From Flavobacteriales bacterium (GTDB taxonomy: Bacteria > Bacteroidota > Bacteroidia > Flavobacteriales > Flavobacteriaceae), in NCBI GenBank assembly GCA_018335925.1, contig JAGXRF010000043.1, positions 1-64,000 of the forward strand: a stretch of DNA of 64,000 nucleotides, in the 5' to 3' direction. A program made the translations under genes and the position numbers. The notes under the pieces are model-generated. The model was not told where the DNA came from and did no database searches. It saw only the letters and a program-made list of their open reading frames with translations. This document shows positions 26,978-36,127 of the stretch, in pieces; within the stretch, counting starts at the first letter, position 1, and the number at the start of each line of letters is the position of its first letter.

Positions 26978-27445
26978 TTATTTTTTGACTCTTTTTGTTT
27001 TCCTCCATTCCCATGGAGCAATGGGGTTTGGGTCAGCCCAAAGTCCGATTTTGTTTTTCCTAGCTTCTCTTTCTAAAGATGCTAAATACTTACTTTTAGA
27101 ATGTTTGGTATTGTGCCATGCTAACCCATTTTTTATTAATGTTTCTGATAGATATGCTCCTTTAAAATACACTTTGGCAATCGTTCTGCCATAGCGGTCT
27201 TGGTCTGTTTTTACATAGGTGATTTCTTTCCCAAAAATCAAATCCGATACAAAGGCTTTGGCTTTTTTGCCATAGGGTTGGTTTTTTTCAGGGCAATCTA
27301 TTTCTGCCAAACGAATCACGATGTTTTTATTCCCCTCTAACAAAACTTCGATGCTATCTCCATCTTTTACTCCAATCACTTTTGCTTTGGTTTGTGCTTC
27401 GCAGGAAATAAATAAAAAAGCAAATATTAAAATCCCAATCCTCAT
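26978..27445 (-). CDS. Thermonuclease-family lipoprotein nuclease
   Basis: This 155-residue SNase-fold protein has a short lipoprotein signal (MRIGILIFAFLFISC). The catalytic set of staphylococcal nuclease is present: DGDS metal ligand, RLAEIDCPE (equivalents of Arg35, Asp40 and Glu43) and YGRT (Arg87). It should cut DNA or RNA outside the inner membrane with Ca2+. The start codon lies one base past the stop of the MscS gene, so the two are co-transcribed. Confidence 0.9.
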   Translation of the reverse strand: MRIGILIFAFLFISCEAQTKAKVIGVKDGDSIEVLLEGNKNIVIRLAEIDCPEKNQPYGKKAKAFVSDLIFGKEITYVKTDQDRYGRTIAKVYFKGAYLSETLIKNGLAWHNTKHSKSKYLASLEREARKNKIGLWADPNPIAPWEWRKTKRVKK

Positions 27446-27446
27446 A

Positions 27447-28262
27447 TCAATGGTTTTTTAAAGTTACCACTCTTTGCGGGAACGGAATTTCAATGTCATG
27501 TTGATCCAAAGCTTGTTTTCCAAATTCTAAAATATCTGAGCTAGTTGTCATGAAGTTTTCTGGTAACACCCATGCTCTTACACTTAAATTTACCGAACTA
27601 TCAGCCAAAGAAACCACAAAAACTTGAGGTTCGGGCTCTTGTAAAATGTTTGGGTGGCTTTTTAATGCGTTTAATAAAACCTCTTTGGCTTGAGCAATAT
27701 TCGCGTTGTATGAAATACCAATCACTTGATCAATTCTTCTTCTTCCTTGTTGGGTATAATTTATAATTACACCATTGGAAAGTATCCCATTTGGAATGTA
27801 AATAGTTTGGTTAACTGCATTAATTAATTTCGTGCTAAATATTTGAATTTCTTGTACTGTGCCAATTTCTCCCTGGGCTTCAATCAAATCGTTTACTTTG
27901 AAAGGTTTGAATAAGATAATCAATATTCCACCAGCAAAATTGGATAAAGAGCCTTGTAGTGCCAAGCCCACTGCTAAACCTGCAGCACCCAAAATGGCAA
28001 CCAATGAAGATGTTTCAATTCCAAGTTTGGATATAACAATCACAAAAAGTAATACCCTGAGAATCCAAAAAATCAAGTTTCCTAAAAAATTTCCTAAAGT
28101 TGGTTCCACATTACGCTTGGTCATGATCTTTTTTAAAGATTTGGTTACCATACTAATTAACCAAAGTCCAACAACTAGTAATAAGATAGAAGAGAATAAT
28201 TTAGGAGAATACTCCATTAATTTGGTTCCAAGGAAGTTCAAATAATTTTGAATGTCGTTCAT
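27447..28262 (-). CDS. Small-conductance mechanosensitive channel (MscS family)
   Basis: This 271-residue protein has three membrane helices. The third is the Ala/Gly-rich pore helix (GAAGLAVGLALQGSLSNFAGG), followed by the beta domain (FKVNDLIEAQGEIGTVQEI) and the mixed C-terminal domain. It releases solutes during hypo-osmotic shock. The length is close to E. coli MscS. It probably shares a transcript with the downstream nuclease gene. Confidence 0.94.
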   Translation of the reverse strand: MNDIQNYLNFLGTKLMEYSPKLFSSILLLVVGLWLISMVTKSLKKIMTKRNVEPTLGNFLGNLIFWILRVLLFVIVISKLGIETSSLVAILGAAGLAVGLALQGSLSNFAGGILIILFKPFKVNDLIEAQGEIGTVQEIQIFSTKLINAVNQTIYIPNGILSNGVIINYTQQGRRRIDQVIGISYNANIAQAKEVLLNALKSHPNILQEPEPQVFVVSLADSSVNLSVRAWVLPENFMTTSSDILEFGKQALDQHDIEIPFPQRVVTLKNH

Positions 28263-28282
28263 GGCTTAAAATTTAAATTTAA

Positions 28283-28311
28283 ACAAAAAAACCACTCTTT
28301 TGGAGTGGTTT
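28283..28311 (-). terminator. Terminator after the initiator tRNA
   Basis: On the minus strand a 9-bp stem (28303-28311 with 28289-28297, 5-nt loop) is followed by a run of seven T's (complement of 28283-28290). It ends tRNA transcription just before the MscS start codon. Confidence 0.8.
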
Positions 28312-28317
28312 ACCTAG

Positions 28318-28390
28318 TAGCGGGAACAGGACTCGAACCTGTGACCTTCGGGTTATGAGCCCGACGAGCTGCCTACTGCTCTATCCCGCG
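28318..28390 (-). tRNA. Initiator tRNA-fMet (CAT)
   Basis: The minus strand folds as a full cloverleaf starting CGCGGGA. The anticodon loop CTCATAA gives anticodon CAT, closed by three consecutive G-C pairs (GGG/CCC), an initiator hallmark. The T-arm carries GTTCGAGTC. Position 1 is C opposite T at 72, so the top pair is not Watson-Crick, another initiator feature (E. coli has C-A). The CCA end is not encoded. Confidence 0.95.
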
Positions 28391-28464
28391 ATGTGAGTGC
28401 AAATATAAGACGTTTTTTTAAAATGCCAAATAAAAAATAGGTTTACTGTCATTATTTTTTATTC

Positions 28465-28497
28465 TTGTGGTTATCCGATTGGTATCGAGTATCTTTG
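28465..28497 (+). promoter_or_regulatory. Promoter of era
   Basis: TTG (28465-28467), 22 nt, then TATCTTTG (28490-28497): both boxes and spacing fit the Bacteroidota consensus. The ATG follows 16 nt later. Confidence 0.65.
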
Positions 28498-28513
28498 CAA
28501 AAAATAAAATTTT

Positions 28514-29395
28514 ATGCACAAAGCAGGTTTCGTAAATATTATCGGAAATCCCAATGTAGGAAAGTCTACTTTAATGAATCATTTGGTAGGAGAACGACTA
28601 TCTATCATCACTAACAAAGCCCAAACGACTAGGCATCGTATTTTGGGAATTGTAAATGAGGAAGAATATCAATTGATTTTTTCAGACACTCCCGGGATTA
28701 TTCAGCCTGCTTACGAAATGCAAGAATCTATGATGCAGTTTGTAAAAACTGCACTAGAAGATGCAGACATCTTAATTTATATGGTAGAAGTAGGGGAGAA
28801 AGAACTTAAAGATGAGCATTTTTTTCAAAAAATCATCCATGCCAAAATACCAGTTTTATTGGTTTTGAATAAAATTGATACTTCCAATCAAGAAAAATTA
28901 GAAGAACAAGTCCAATTTTGGAAAGAGAAGGTACCCAATGCGGAAATTTTTCCAATTTCAGCAAAAGAAAATTTTAACGTCTCTGCTTTATTTCAACGAT
29001 TGATTGATTTATTGCCAGAGTCTCCACCATATTATCCAAAAGATGCATTGACCGATAAATCGGAACGATTTTTTGTAAATGAAAAAATTCGTGAAAAAAT
29101 ATTAATGCACTACCAAAAAGAGATTCCGTATGCTGTTGAAGTAGAAACAGAATCCTTTAAAGAAGAAGACGATATTATTCGTATCCAATCGATTATTATG
29201 GTAGAAAGAGATTCGCAAAAAGGAATCATTATTGGGCACAAAGGAGAAATGTTAAAACGAATTGGAACCGAAGCCAGAAAAGATTTAGAAGTGTTTTTTG
29301 ATAAAAAAATCCACTTAGAATTGTTTGTAAAGGTAAATAAGGATTGGAGAAACAACGAGTACCAATTGCGTAGGTTTGGTTATATCCAAAAGTAA
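28514..29395 (+). CDS. era: Ribosome-assembly GTPase Era
   Basis: This 293-residue GTPase has G1 GNPNVGKST (residues 11-19), G3 DTPG, G4 NKID and a C-terminal KH domain with the GHKGEMLKRIG loop that binds the 3' end of 16S rRNA. It helps 30S maturation. Length and domain order are standard. It converges with the small membrane-protein gene, with no gap between the stops. Confidence 0.97.
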   Translation: MHKAGFVNIIGNPNVGKSTLMNHLVGERLSIITNKAQTTRHRILGIVNEEEYQLIFSDTPGIIQPAYEMQESMMQFVKTALEDADILIYMVEVGEKELKDEHFFQKIIHAKIPVLLVLNKIDTSNQEKLEEQVQFWKEKVPNAEIFPISAKENFNVSALFQRLIDLLPESPPYYPKDALTDKSERFFVNEKIREKILMHYQKEIPYAVEVETESFKEEDDIIRIQSIIMVERDSQKGIIIGHKGEMLKRIGTEARKDLEVFFDKKIHLELFVKVNKDWRNNEYQLRRFGYIQK

Positions 29396-29896
29396 TTATT
29401 TTGTTACGATTTTGTGGTAAAACTGATACAATCGCCTTGCCTGAGTCATCCCGGCAATGCGATTCATTCTGGCAAAAAAATACAAAAATACCCAAGCCAT
29501 TACCATCACTAACATAATCCAACCCCAATTGCCAATAGCAAGGTTCATAGACCAGTTAGAGTAAACAATCACAGCTGCAATAATAAAAATGCCAGCTACA
29601 ACAAAATGTCCAAACATAAACATAGTCCATAAAGCCGGTTGAGGTCCAAACAAACCTCTGATATTGGTTCGCTTTTCAGTAATTTTTTCCAGTTCTAAAT
29701 GCAAATGCGGACTGTATAAAAACCTTTCGCTTTGATGCATGTCCAACCAAAGGTGTTGGTCTACAATTTTTATCACAAACTCATTGTTGTTTTGAAGTTT
29801 GGTTTGCTGAAATTTATCCAATAACTCTTCTATAGAAGCCTCAATGGTTTCTTGAAATCTAATTCTTAACGGAATTTGATCGGTAACTGGTTGCAT
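29396..29896 (-). CDS. Two-helix membrane protein of unknown function
   Basis: This 166-residue protein has a soluble N-terminal ~85 residues, polar with alternating strands (FVIKIVDQHLWLDM, HLHLELEKI) that may bind a ligand or partner. Two membrane helices follow (about 92-112 and 122-142), with a short basic tail. I recognise no family. It stands alone on the minus strand between era and der, touching the era stop. Confidence 0.75.
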   Translation of the reverse strand: MQPVTDQIPLRIRFQETIEASIEELLDKFQQTKLQNNNEFVIKIVDQHLWLDMHQSERFLYSPHLHLELEKITEKRTNIRGLFGPQPALWTMFMFGHFVVAGIFIIAAVIVYSNWSMNLAIGNWGWIMLVMVMAWVFLYFFARMNRIAGMTQARRLYQFYHKIVTK

Positions 29897-30005
29897 TAAT
29901 TGTATTTAGGTTTAACCAAAGATAGTATATTTTTAGAATTGTTTAATCAATAAGATGGCTAAGTTCGTTCAGCAGTGTGAATTAGGTGCTTTGCCTTTTA
30001 ATGCT

Positions 30006-30013
30006 TATTTTTG
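30006..30013 (+). promoter_or_regulatory. -7 box of der
   Basis: TATTTTTG fits TAnnTTTG and lies 16 nt before the ATG at 30030. The position argues against a longer N-terminus. Confidence 0.5.
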
Positions 30014-30029
30014 CCAAAAATTACAATTT

Positions 30030-31340
30030 ATGAGCAATATTATTGCCATTGTCGGAAGGCCAAATGTTGGAAAATCCACTTTATTTAATCGATTAATCAA
30101 AAGAAGAGAAGCAATCGTTGACTCCGTTAGTGGAGTTACCAGAGATAGAAATTACGGAAAGAGTGATTGGAATGGTGTTGAATTTTCGGTGATTGATACC
30201 GGTGGATATGTAATTGGTTCTGACGATATTTTTGAAGCAGAAATTCGCAAACAAGTTGAATTAGCCATTGAAGAAACCGATGTAATTTTGTTTGTGGTAG
30301 ATGTAGAAGAAGGCATTAATCCAATGGATGAAGAGGTTGCCAAATTGTTGCGAAAAGTAAAAAAACCAGTGGTTTTGGTGGTAAACAAAGTAGATAGTGC
30401 CATGCGAACCAAAGATGCTTTTGAGTTTTACAATTTAGGTTTGGGAGAATATTTTACCATATCCAGTGGATCAGGTTCCGGAACGGGTGAATTATTAGAT
30501 CATGTGATTACTTTATTTCCAAATAAAGAAATAGAGGAAAATGTGGAAGAAGAATTGCCACGATTTGCAGTTGTTGGCAGGCCTAATGCTGGGAAATCTT
30601 CTTTTATCAATGCGTTGATTGGTGAAGATAGATATATAGTTACAGATATTGCTGGTACAACTCGTGATGCAATTGATACACGTTTTACCAAATTTGGTTT
30701 TGACTTTAATTTGGTAGATACTGCCGGAATTAGACGTAAAGCAAAAGTAAAAGAGGATTTAGAGTTTTACTCTGTAATGCGGTCTATTCGTGCCATTGAG
30801 CATAGTGATGTTTGTATATTAATGTTAGATGCCACTCGTGGGTTTGAAGGACAAGACCAAAACATTTTTTGGTTGGCTGAAAAAAACCGTAAAGGCATTG
30901 TGATACTCGTGAATAAATGGGATTTGATTGACAAAGACACCATGACTTCCAAGCGTTTTGAAGAAATGATTCGCAAACAAATTGAACCATTTACTGATGT
31001 GCCTATTTTGTTTATTTCTACTTTAACCAAGCAAAGATTAATCAAAGCTTTAGAAGTAGCTGTAAATGTGTATGAAAACCGAAAACAAAGAATTCCAACC
31101 TCTAAATTTAACGATGTGATGTTGGATGTTATTGAAAAAAATCCTCCTCCTGCTATTAAAGGAAAGTATATTAAAGTGAAATATTGCATGCAATTGCCAA
31201 CACCAACCCCGCAATTTGCGTTTTTTGCTAATTTACCTCAGTATGTAAAAGATCCCTACAAAAGATTTATTGAAAACAAACTGCGTGAGCATTATGATTT
31301 TTCTGGGGTTCCTATTGATATTTATATGAGAGAAAAATAA
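30030..31340 (+). CDS. der: Ribosome-assembly GTPase Der (EngA)
   Basis: This 436-residue protein has the tandem GTPase domains unique to Der: domain 1 with GRPNVGKST and DTGG, domain 2 with [13 protein letters not shown] and NKWD, and a C-terminal KH-like domain ending in YMREK. It acts in 50S maturation. I use the ATG that places GRPNVGKST at residues 9-17, as in homologues; an earlier in-frame ATG adds 25 residues unlike the family and lies upstream of the -7 box. Confidence 0.97.
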   Translation: MSNIIAIVGRPNVGKSTLFNRLIKRREAIVDSVSGVTRDRNYGKSDWNGVEFSVIDTGGYVIGSDDIFEAEIRKQVELAIEETDVILFVVDVEEGINPMDEEVAKLLRKVKKPVVLVVNKVDSAMRTKDAFEFYNLGLGEYFTISSGSGSGTGELLDHVITLFPNKEIEENVEEELPRFAVVGRPNAGKSSFINALIGEDRYIVTDIAGTTRDAIDTRFTKFGFDFNLVDTAGIRRKAKVKEDLEFYSVMRSIRAIEHSDVCILMLDATRGFEGQDQNIFWLAEKNRKGIVILVNKWDLIDKDTMTSKRFEEMIRKQIEPFTDVPILFISTLTKQRLIKALEVAVNVYENRKQRIPTSKFNDVMLDVIEKNPPPAIKGKYIKVKYCMQLPTPTPQFAFFANLPQYVKDPYKRFIENKLREHYDFSGVPIDIYMREK

Positions 31341-31342
31341 AT

Positions 31343-31374
31343 AAAAACGGCTTGCAAAATTGCAAGCCGTTTTT
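31343..31374. terminator. Bidirectional terminator after der
   Basis: A 15-bp perfect inverted repeat (31343-31357 with 31360-31374), with a CGGCTTGC core and A/T-runs at its ends, serves both der and the convergent DUF4394 gene. Confidence 0.92.
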
Positions 31375-31389
31375 GGTTAATTAAATGAA

Positions 31390-32931
31390 TTAAAAACCTA
31401 ACCCAACACTCATTGCAGTAACCTCAAAGTTGACGTTAAACATTTTGGTTGTAGCTCCATTGGAAAGCTGAACTCTGTAAACAGCATTTTGCCCGTTTAC
31501 TTTAAAAATCCCGTAAGCATTGTTGGAAAAACCTCCAATATCAAAACCATTGTTGTTTTCTATATTTATCCCTAATCCGCCAACTAAAGTTAAAATACCA
31601 TCATTAGGTGGGTTTTGAATAAATAATTGATTGGTATTGCTATCAATTACATACATGATGGTACTTGTGGTTTGTGGGAAGTTATTGCTGTAAGCAGTGG
31701 CAGTTCCCACTGGAGTTCCCGGACTTAACATGCCATCAGTTGCAACCACTGTACCTAAATCAGGATGTAATCTTAAATTTTGTCTGGTATTGCTTATCAA
31801 TCTGATTCTATCTACAACCGGGTTAAAATCAAAACCAAAGTTAGTTCCTTGTATCATAGGGTTTAATGTAGAGCCAACTACCGCAGTTTGCCCGTTAGAA
31901 GTATTAATGGTTAGTAATCTGCTTTGGTTGGTTATTGCAAATAAACTTCCATTAGCAGGTCTAAAGTCTATTCCAACAATCATTTCGTTGGTGTTTAAAC
32001 CACTTATTGAGCTCATATTGGTTGCACCATTATTTAAGTTAATTCTGTAAAGCTTTTGATCGTCACTTACAGCATAAGCAATAGGTTCCGTTTTAAAGGC
32101 AATTTCAATAATATTGGTATTGGTTGGAAAAATTCCAATCCATGTTGCTTTACCGGTACTTAAATTAATTTGATACAATCTCGATTCGTTGTCTTTTCTA
32201 TTCACAGCCATTCCGTAGTTACTAGGGCTCAAAATATCAAAACCTGAAATATCTGTAAAATCTACCTCTAAGCTGCCAATTTCTTGTTGGCCTCCATCAT
32301 TAGGTGGATTTTGTAAATACAATTTATCTGTAGTAGCATCAATTGTAAAAAGTTGGGTAGATGTGGCACCGGCAAAACTATTGGTATATGCAATGGCTCC
32401 TATCATCGGATTGGTAATTCCATTGATGTTTCCATCTGTTGCAACTACAGCTCCTAATTCAGGGTGTAATCGTAAATTTTGACTTCCATTTCCAACCAAA
32501 CGAATTCTATCCACAGTTGGGTTAAAATCAATAGAGGAAGTACTTCCACTTAAAGCAGGGGTAAATGATGAGCTACCTAGTGCAGTTGCTAAACCAGACA
32601 TTTCGTTAATTAAATACAATCTGCTGGTATTGCTCAATCCATACAATTGTCCGGTTGCAGGTCTGTAATCTATACTAATGATTTGCTCGCTATTGGCTAA
32701 GCCAGAAATTGAAATTGTTCTAATAGGTGAGCTTAAGTTTCTAGCATTGTAATAAACAACTTGGTTGTTATTGGTTAAAGCACTAAATTCAATAGCAGGT
32801 GCTACGTTAGGCATTGCAATTGGAGGAATTGGTTCTTCCATCATGTCTTTGTCATTGTCACATGATAGTAAGGTCAATCCTAAACCTAACATGCTTAATA
32901 AGTGGAGTTTTTTGAAATGCATAATTTTCAT
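31390..32931 (-). CDS. Lipoprotein with duplicated DUF4394 domain
   Basis: This 513-residue protein has a lipoprotein signal (LLSC, Cys near residue 24) and two homologous halves of roughly 230 residues. Each contains ISIDYRP or VGIDFRPA, DFNP-VDRIRL, NLRLHPDLG or NLRLHPELG, ATDG, and LFIQNPPNDG or LYLQNPPNDG. This is the DUF4394 pattern, a predicted beta-propeller-like repeat of unknown function. It is likely surface- or periplasm-exposed. It is monocistronic, ending at the shared terminator. Confidence 0.88.
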   Translation of the reverse strand: MKIMHFKKLHLLSMLGLGLTLLSCDNDKDMMEEPIPPIAMPNVAPAIEFSALTNNNQVVYYNARNLSSPIRTISISGLANSEQIISIDYRPATGQLYGLSNTSRLYLINEMSGLATALGSSSFTPALSGSTSSIDFNPTVDRIRLVGNGSQNLRLHPELGAVVATDGNINGITNPMIGAIAYTNSFAGATSTQLFTIDATTDKLYLQNPPNDGGQQEIGSLEVDFTDISGFDILSPSNYGMAVNRKDNESRLYQINLSTGKATWIGIFPTNTNIIEIAFKTEPIAYAVSDDQKLYRINLNNGATNMSSISGLNTNEMIVGIDFRPANGSLFAITNQSRLLTINTSNGQTAVVGSTLNPMIQGTNFGFDFNPVVDRIRLISNTRQNLRLHPDLGTVVATDGMLSPGTPVGTATAYSNNFPQTTSTIMYVIDSNTNQLFIQNPPNDGILTLVGGLGINIENNNGFDIGGFSNNAYGIFKVNGQNAVYRVQLSNGATTKMFNVNFEVTAMSVGLGF

Positions 32932-32965
32932 TTTAAAAGTTACATATCTATTTACGATATTATAC

Positions 32966-32973
32966 TAACTTTG
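32966..32973 (+). promoter_or_regulatory. -7 box upstream of SDR gene
   Basis: TAACTTTG fits TAnnTTTG, 26 nt before the SDR start codon. No TTG at proper spacing was found. Confidence 0.4.
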
Positions 32974-32999
32974 GTTTTAACTTTTAAATTTTTTGTTGC

Positions 33000-33779
33000 A
33001 TGCATTCAAAAAGAATTTGGATTACCGGAGCTACCAGTGGTATTGGGTTAGAATTAGCCAAGCAATTGATTTCAAATAATTTTTTGATATTATCCGGCAG
33101 AAGTTTACAAAAATTACAAAAAGTAGCTAAAGATTTCCCTACCGATTCGGTTGCTTTGGTGCCGTTAGATTTGAGTCAGTACCAAGAGGCTAATAATTGG
33201 GTTGAACAAGCATGGAAAGCTTTTGGAGGCATAGACATCATGATACACAATGCTGGAATCAGTCAACGTTCGTTGATCATTGAAACGGATATATTGGTAG
33301 ATAAAGCTTTAATGGAAACCAACTATTTAGGAACGGTGGCACTTACCAAAGCTTTACTTCCAAAAATGATTGCATCTGGTGGAGGACAGTTTGTGGTGGT
33401 AACTAGTTTGATGGGGAAATTTGGCTCTCCGTATCGATCGGGCTATTGCGGTTCCAAACATGCCTTGCATGGGTTTTTTGATGTATTGCGAATGGAACAT
33501 GAAAAAGATGGCATTTCGGTAACTATGATTTGTCCAGGTTTTGTACAAACCAATATTGCAAAAAATGCCTTAACTGGAGATGGGTCAACACAAAACACCC
33601 AAGATGAAGCTACAGAAAACGGATTGGAAGTAGGTGTATTTGCCCAAAAAATGATCAAAGCCATCAAGCAACAAAAAATGGAGGCTTACATCGGTCAGAA
33701 AGAAGTGATGGGAATTTGGCTTAAAAGATTTTTTCCAAAATTGTTACATCGGGTGGTGTTAAAAAGTAAAGTTCGATAG
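33000..33779 (+). CDS. Short-chain dehydrogenase/reductase
   Basis: This 259-residue classical SDR has cofactor motif GATSGIGLELA (residues 10-20), NAG in IMIHNAGISQ, the catalytic Ser in VVTSLMGKF and YCGSKHALHG giving the Tyr-x-x-x-Lys pair. CPGFVQTNI follows. It resembles the DHRS7-like branch of oxidoreductases, but the substrate is unknown. A possible bicistron with the membrane protein at 33822 is weakened by a separate -7 box between them. Confidence 0.88.
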   Translation: MHSKRIWITGATSGIGLELAKQLISNNFLILSGRSLQKLQKVAKDFPTDSVALVPLDLSQYQEANNWVEQAWKAFGGIDIMIHNAGISQRSLIIETDILVDKALMETNYLGTVALTKALLPKMIASGGGQFVVVTSLMGKFGSPYRSGYCGSKHALHGFFDVLRMEHEKDGISVTMICPGFVQTNIAKNALTGDGSTQNTQDEATENGLEVGVFAQKMIKAIKQQKMEAYIGQKEVMGIWLKRFFPKLLHRVVLKSKVR

Positions 33780-33786
33780 AAAATAC

Positions 33787-33794
33787 TATCTTTG
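33787..33794 (+). promoter_or_regulatory. -7 box upstream of the small membrane-protein gene
   Basis: TATCTTTG, 27 nt before the ATG at 33822, fits TAnnTTTG. It supports that ATG over a TTG start at 33792, which would lie inside the box. Confidence 0.45.
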
Positions 33795-33821
33795 GTTTTC
33801 ACTACTACACAAACACCAAAA

Positions 33822-34241
33822 ATGAGATTTTTTGATTCCTTTACCCCAAAGTTAGCTTTGCGAATTGTATTGAGCATTTTAAGCTTGGTGCTTCTTTTTC
33901 ATTTAACGGTAATGGTTGGCATTGTTCCCTATAAAATAGTTTGGGGTTCCAAATTGCACAGTATTAATCAAATGTTGGTATATGAGTGGATTACTATTTT
34001 GATTACAGCCATTATATTTTTGGTGTTTTTAATCAAAGCAAGGCTGGTAAAAACTTTTTTGCCATTAGCAATTGTAAATTTTTTATTGTGGATTGTGTTT
34101 GTGTTTTATAGCATTAACACGTTGTTGATTTTAACTTCTGGGACTTCGATTGAAAAAGGAGTTTTTACTTTTTTGTCTTTCTTGATGGCTTTATCTACTT
34201 ATCGATTAGCCAAGGAAAAAAGTTTTGTTTCTTGGAGATAG
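33822..34241 (+). CDS. Four-helix membrane protein of unknown function
   Basis: This 139-residue protein is dominated by hydrophobic segments: about residues 11-33, 50-70, 78-98 and 105-125. It contains no motif I can name. A short basic tail follows the last helix, suggesting a cytoplasmic C-terminus. It ends 5 bases before the convergent thioredoxin-like gene. Confidence 0.7.
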   Translation: MRFFDSFTPKLALRIVLSILSLVLLFHLTVMVGIVPYKIVWGSKLHSINQMLVYEWITILITAIIFLVFLIKARLVKTFLPLAIVNFLLWIVFVFYSINTLLILTSGTSIEKGVFTFLSFLMALSTYRLAKEKSFVSWR

Positions 34242-34246
34242 TTAAC

Positions 34247-35077
34247 TCATTCAAAAAATACTTCCGGCTGGTTGGTAATGCCTAGTTTCTGAATAATGTC
34301 CATTAATTTTTTCTTTTTTTCGGTAGTGAATTTGCTTTTATCAAATACACGAATTTCTTGCAGCACTATTTTTTCTAGATTTTCTTTTTCTTTTCCTGCC
34401 ATTACACCGGTTTCTTTTCCCTCTAGTAGTTTTTGGTTTTGGTACCAATATTGAAAAAAGCCATTTTCGGTATCCGTTACCACTCTTTTTAAGATAAAGT
34501 AACTGTCGTTACTACATAAGTTTTGTTTTGGAAAATATTGATACAATTCTGATGTAACAATTTTTAATTGCTCATAGTTTTTTTGTGCTTTGAGCACTTC
34601 GGCATACTGAAATAACAAGGTAACATTTCGTTCCCCTTTCTGATATCTATCTTGGTATTTTGAACTTTGAACATTCGGATTGCTGGCATCGCTACTAATT
34701 TGTAATAGTCTTTCTTTAGTGGCTTTCACCCCCGAGTGATGTACCCATTGTTGGTTGGCATCTACAAATATAAAAATTGGAACCCCGTCAAACTCTAAAC
34801 CAATTTTTTGTAATAAGGCTTCTTCTTCAGGTTTTTTCTTTTCGGTATTAATAGCATAACAAACAAAATTGTTTTGATATACTTTGGCAACCTCTGGAGT
34901 GTTAAGTATTTCTTGTGTTTTTTTACAAACACCACAATTTTCGTTGTAGTATTTGATAAATATTAATTGGTTTTTAGCTTTGGCTTTTTCCAAGGCAGTA
35001 CTCCAGTTTTTCTCGTAAGTTAATTGAGCAAAAACCCCAAACGGAAGTAATAAGCCTAAAAGAATCCAGAGTTTCAT
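34247..35077 (-). CDS. Exported thioredoxin-fold protein with CGVC motif
   Basis: This 276-residue protein has a signal peptide (MKLWILLGLLLPFGVFAQ) and a thioredoxin-like domain over about residues 20-130. The redox motif CGVC is in NENCGVCKKTQ (near residue 47), and the cis-Pro region is GVPIFIFVD. The C-terminal half is helical and unassigned. It probably acts in disulfide reduction or isomerisation in the periplasm, like other DUF255/thioredoxin_7-type proteins. I chose the ATG directly before the signal peptide. Confidence 0.85.
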   Translation of the reverse strand: MKLWILLGLLLPFGVFAQLTYEKNWSTALEKAKAKNQLIFIKYYNENCGVCKKTQEILNTPEVAKVYQNNFVCYAINTEKKKPEEEALLQKIGLEFDGVPIFIFVDANQQWVHHSGVKATKERLLQISSDASNPNVQSSKYQDRYQKGERNVTLLFQYAEVLKAQKNYEQLKIVTSELYQYFPKQNLCSNDSYFILKRVVTDTENGFFQYWYQNQKLLEGKETGVMAGKEKENLEKIVLQEIRVFDKSKFTTEKKKKLMDIIQKLGITNQPEVFFE

Positions 35078-35173
35078 GGTGGTTATTTTTGAAAGTTTAT
35101 TTATTTGATGGTTAGGCATTTGATAAGTATATGGTAAAAGTTTATTTTAGACTTTAGATGTTACACAAAAATC

Positions 35174-35992
35174 TTACCACGATCCTCCTGCACCTCCACC
35201 TGAGAAACCTCCACCACCAAATCCACCAGAAAAGCCTCCACCAAATCCACCGCCTCCAAAGCTTCCTCCACCAAAACCACCACTACTTCTGCCACCTCTG
35301 CCTAGGCTAGAAAGAATGATGATGTCCATTGGGCTTAAACCACCTCCGCCAGAGTTGGAACCACCTCTTGGAGGGTTTTTATCTCCGTATTTTAAAGATA
35401 AAAACACTATAACGGACATAAAAATTAAAAACAAAAACACCGGAAACAAACCTCCATCTCGTTTGGCTGCTTTTGGTTGATTTTTGTATCTGCCCAAAAG
35501 CATTTCTTTGATGATGTCTAAAGCATCGTTGACCCCTTTGTAATAGTTACCGTTTTTAAAATTTGGCACCATTACACTTCGGATAATTTGTCCGCTTTGT
35601 CCGGCTGTTAACACTTCTTCGATACCATAACCGGGAGCAATCCAAACTTTTCGGTCGTTTTTAGCAATTAAAACCAACAAGCCATTGTCTTCTTTTTCTT
35701 GTCCGATACCCCAGGCATGTGCCCACTTGGGTGCTAGCACACCTATGTCTTCTCCTTTTAAATCGTCAATGGTAATTACCACCATTTGGGTAGAAGTGGA
35801 GTCGGAGTAACGCAACAATTTATCGCGAAGTTGAACAAACTCTTGTTCGGAGAATAACTTGGCATAGTCATACACACTGGTTTGTTCTTTTAGCGTTTTT
35901 ACATCTGGAATGTTGAACTGACTATATGAGTTGTGGTTTAGGAATAATAGGAAGCTTAGCACCAAAAGCCTACCCCTGATAGAAGTGAACAT
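35174..35992 (-). CDS. TPM domain membrane protein with Gly/Ser-rich tail
   Basis: This 272-residue protein has a signal peptide (MFTSIRGRLLVLSFLLFLNHNSYSQ), a TPM domain (YDYAKLFSEQEF, TSTQMVVITIDDLKGED, DNGLLVLIAKNDRKVWIAPGYG), one membrane helix near residue 185, and a long Gly/Ser/Phe tail ending GGAGGSW. TPM (TLP18.3/Psb32/MOLO-1) proteins act in membrane-protein turnover or repair in plants; the bacterial role is unclear. Together with the LemA and second TPM genes upstream it forms the common LemA-TPM-TPM set. A longer start would add 42 residues ahead of the signal peptide. Confidence 0.87.
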   Translation of the reverse strand: MFTSIRGRLLVLSFLLFLNHNSYSQFNIPDVKTLKEQTSVYDYAKLFSEQEFVQLRDKLLRYSDSTSTQMVVITIDDLKGEDIGVLAPKWAHAWGIGQEKEDNGLLVLIAKNDRKVWIAPGYGIEEVLTAGQSGQIIRSVMVPNFKNGNYYKGVNDALDIIKEMLLGRYKNQPKAAKRDGGLFPVFLFLIFMSVIVFLSLKYGDKNPPRGGSNSGGGGLSPMDIIILSSLGRGGRSSGGFGGGSFGGGGFGGGFSGGFGGGGFSGGGAGGSW

Positions 35993-36127
35993 ACTTTGGA
36001 GATGCTTTGCTTGGTTTGGTTGGCATGGCAAAGCGACTTTAGAAGCTATTGCCATGGCTGTAGCAAACCTGTAAAGCAGCCCAAAGATGGTAACGGATAG
36101 CAGGAAAAAGGTACTCATAAATAGGTG

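Noticed and set aside
26978..27445. Defence-system or phage nuclease
   Set aside because: It is a single SNase-fold lipoprotein co-transcribed with MscS, with no defence or phage genes nearby.
33822..34241. Frameshifted relative of the SDR or a split transporter
   Set aside because: The gene is a coherent four-helix protein with its own -7 box and no sequence continuity with neighbours.
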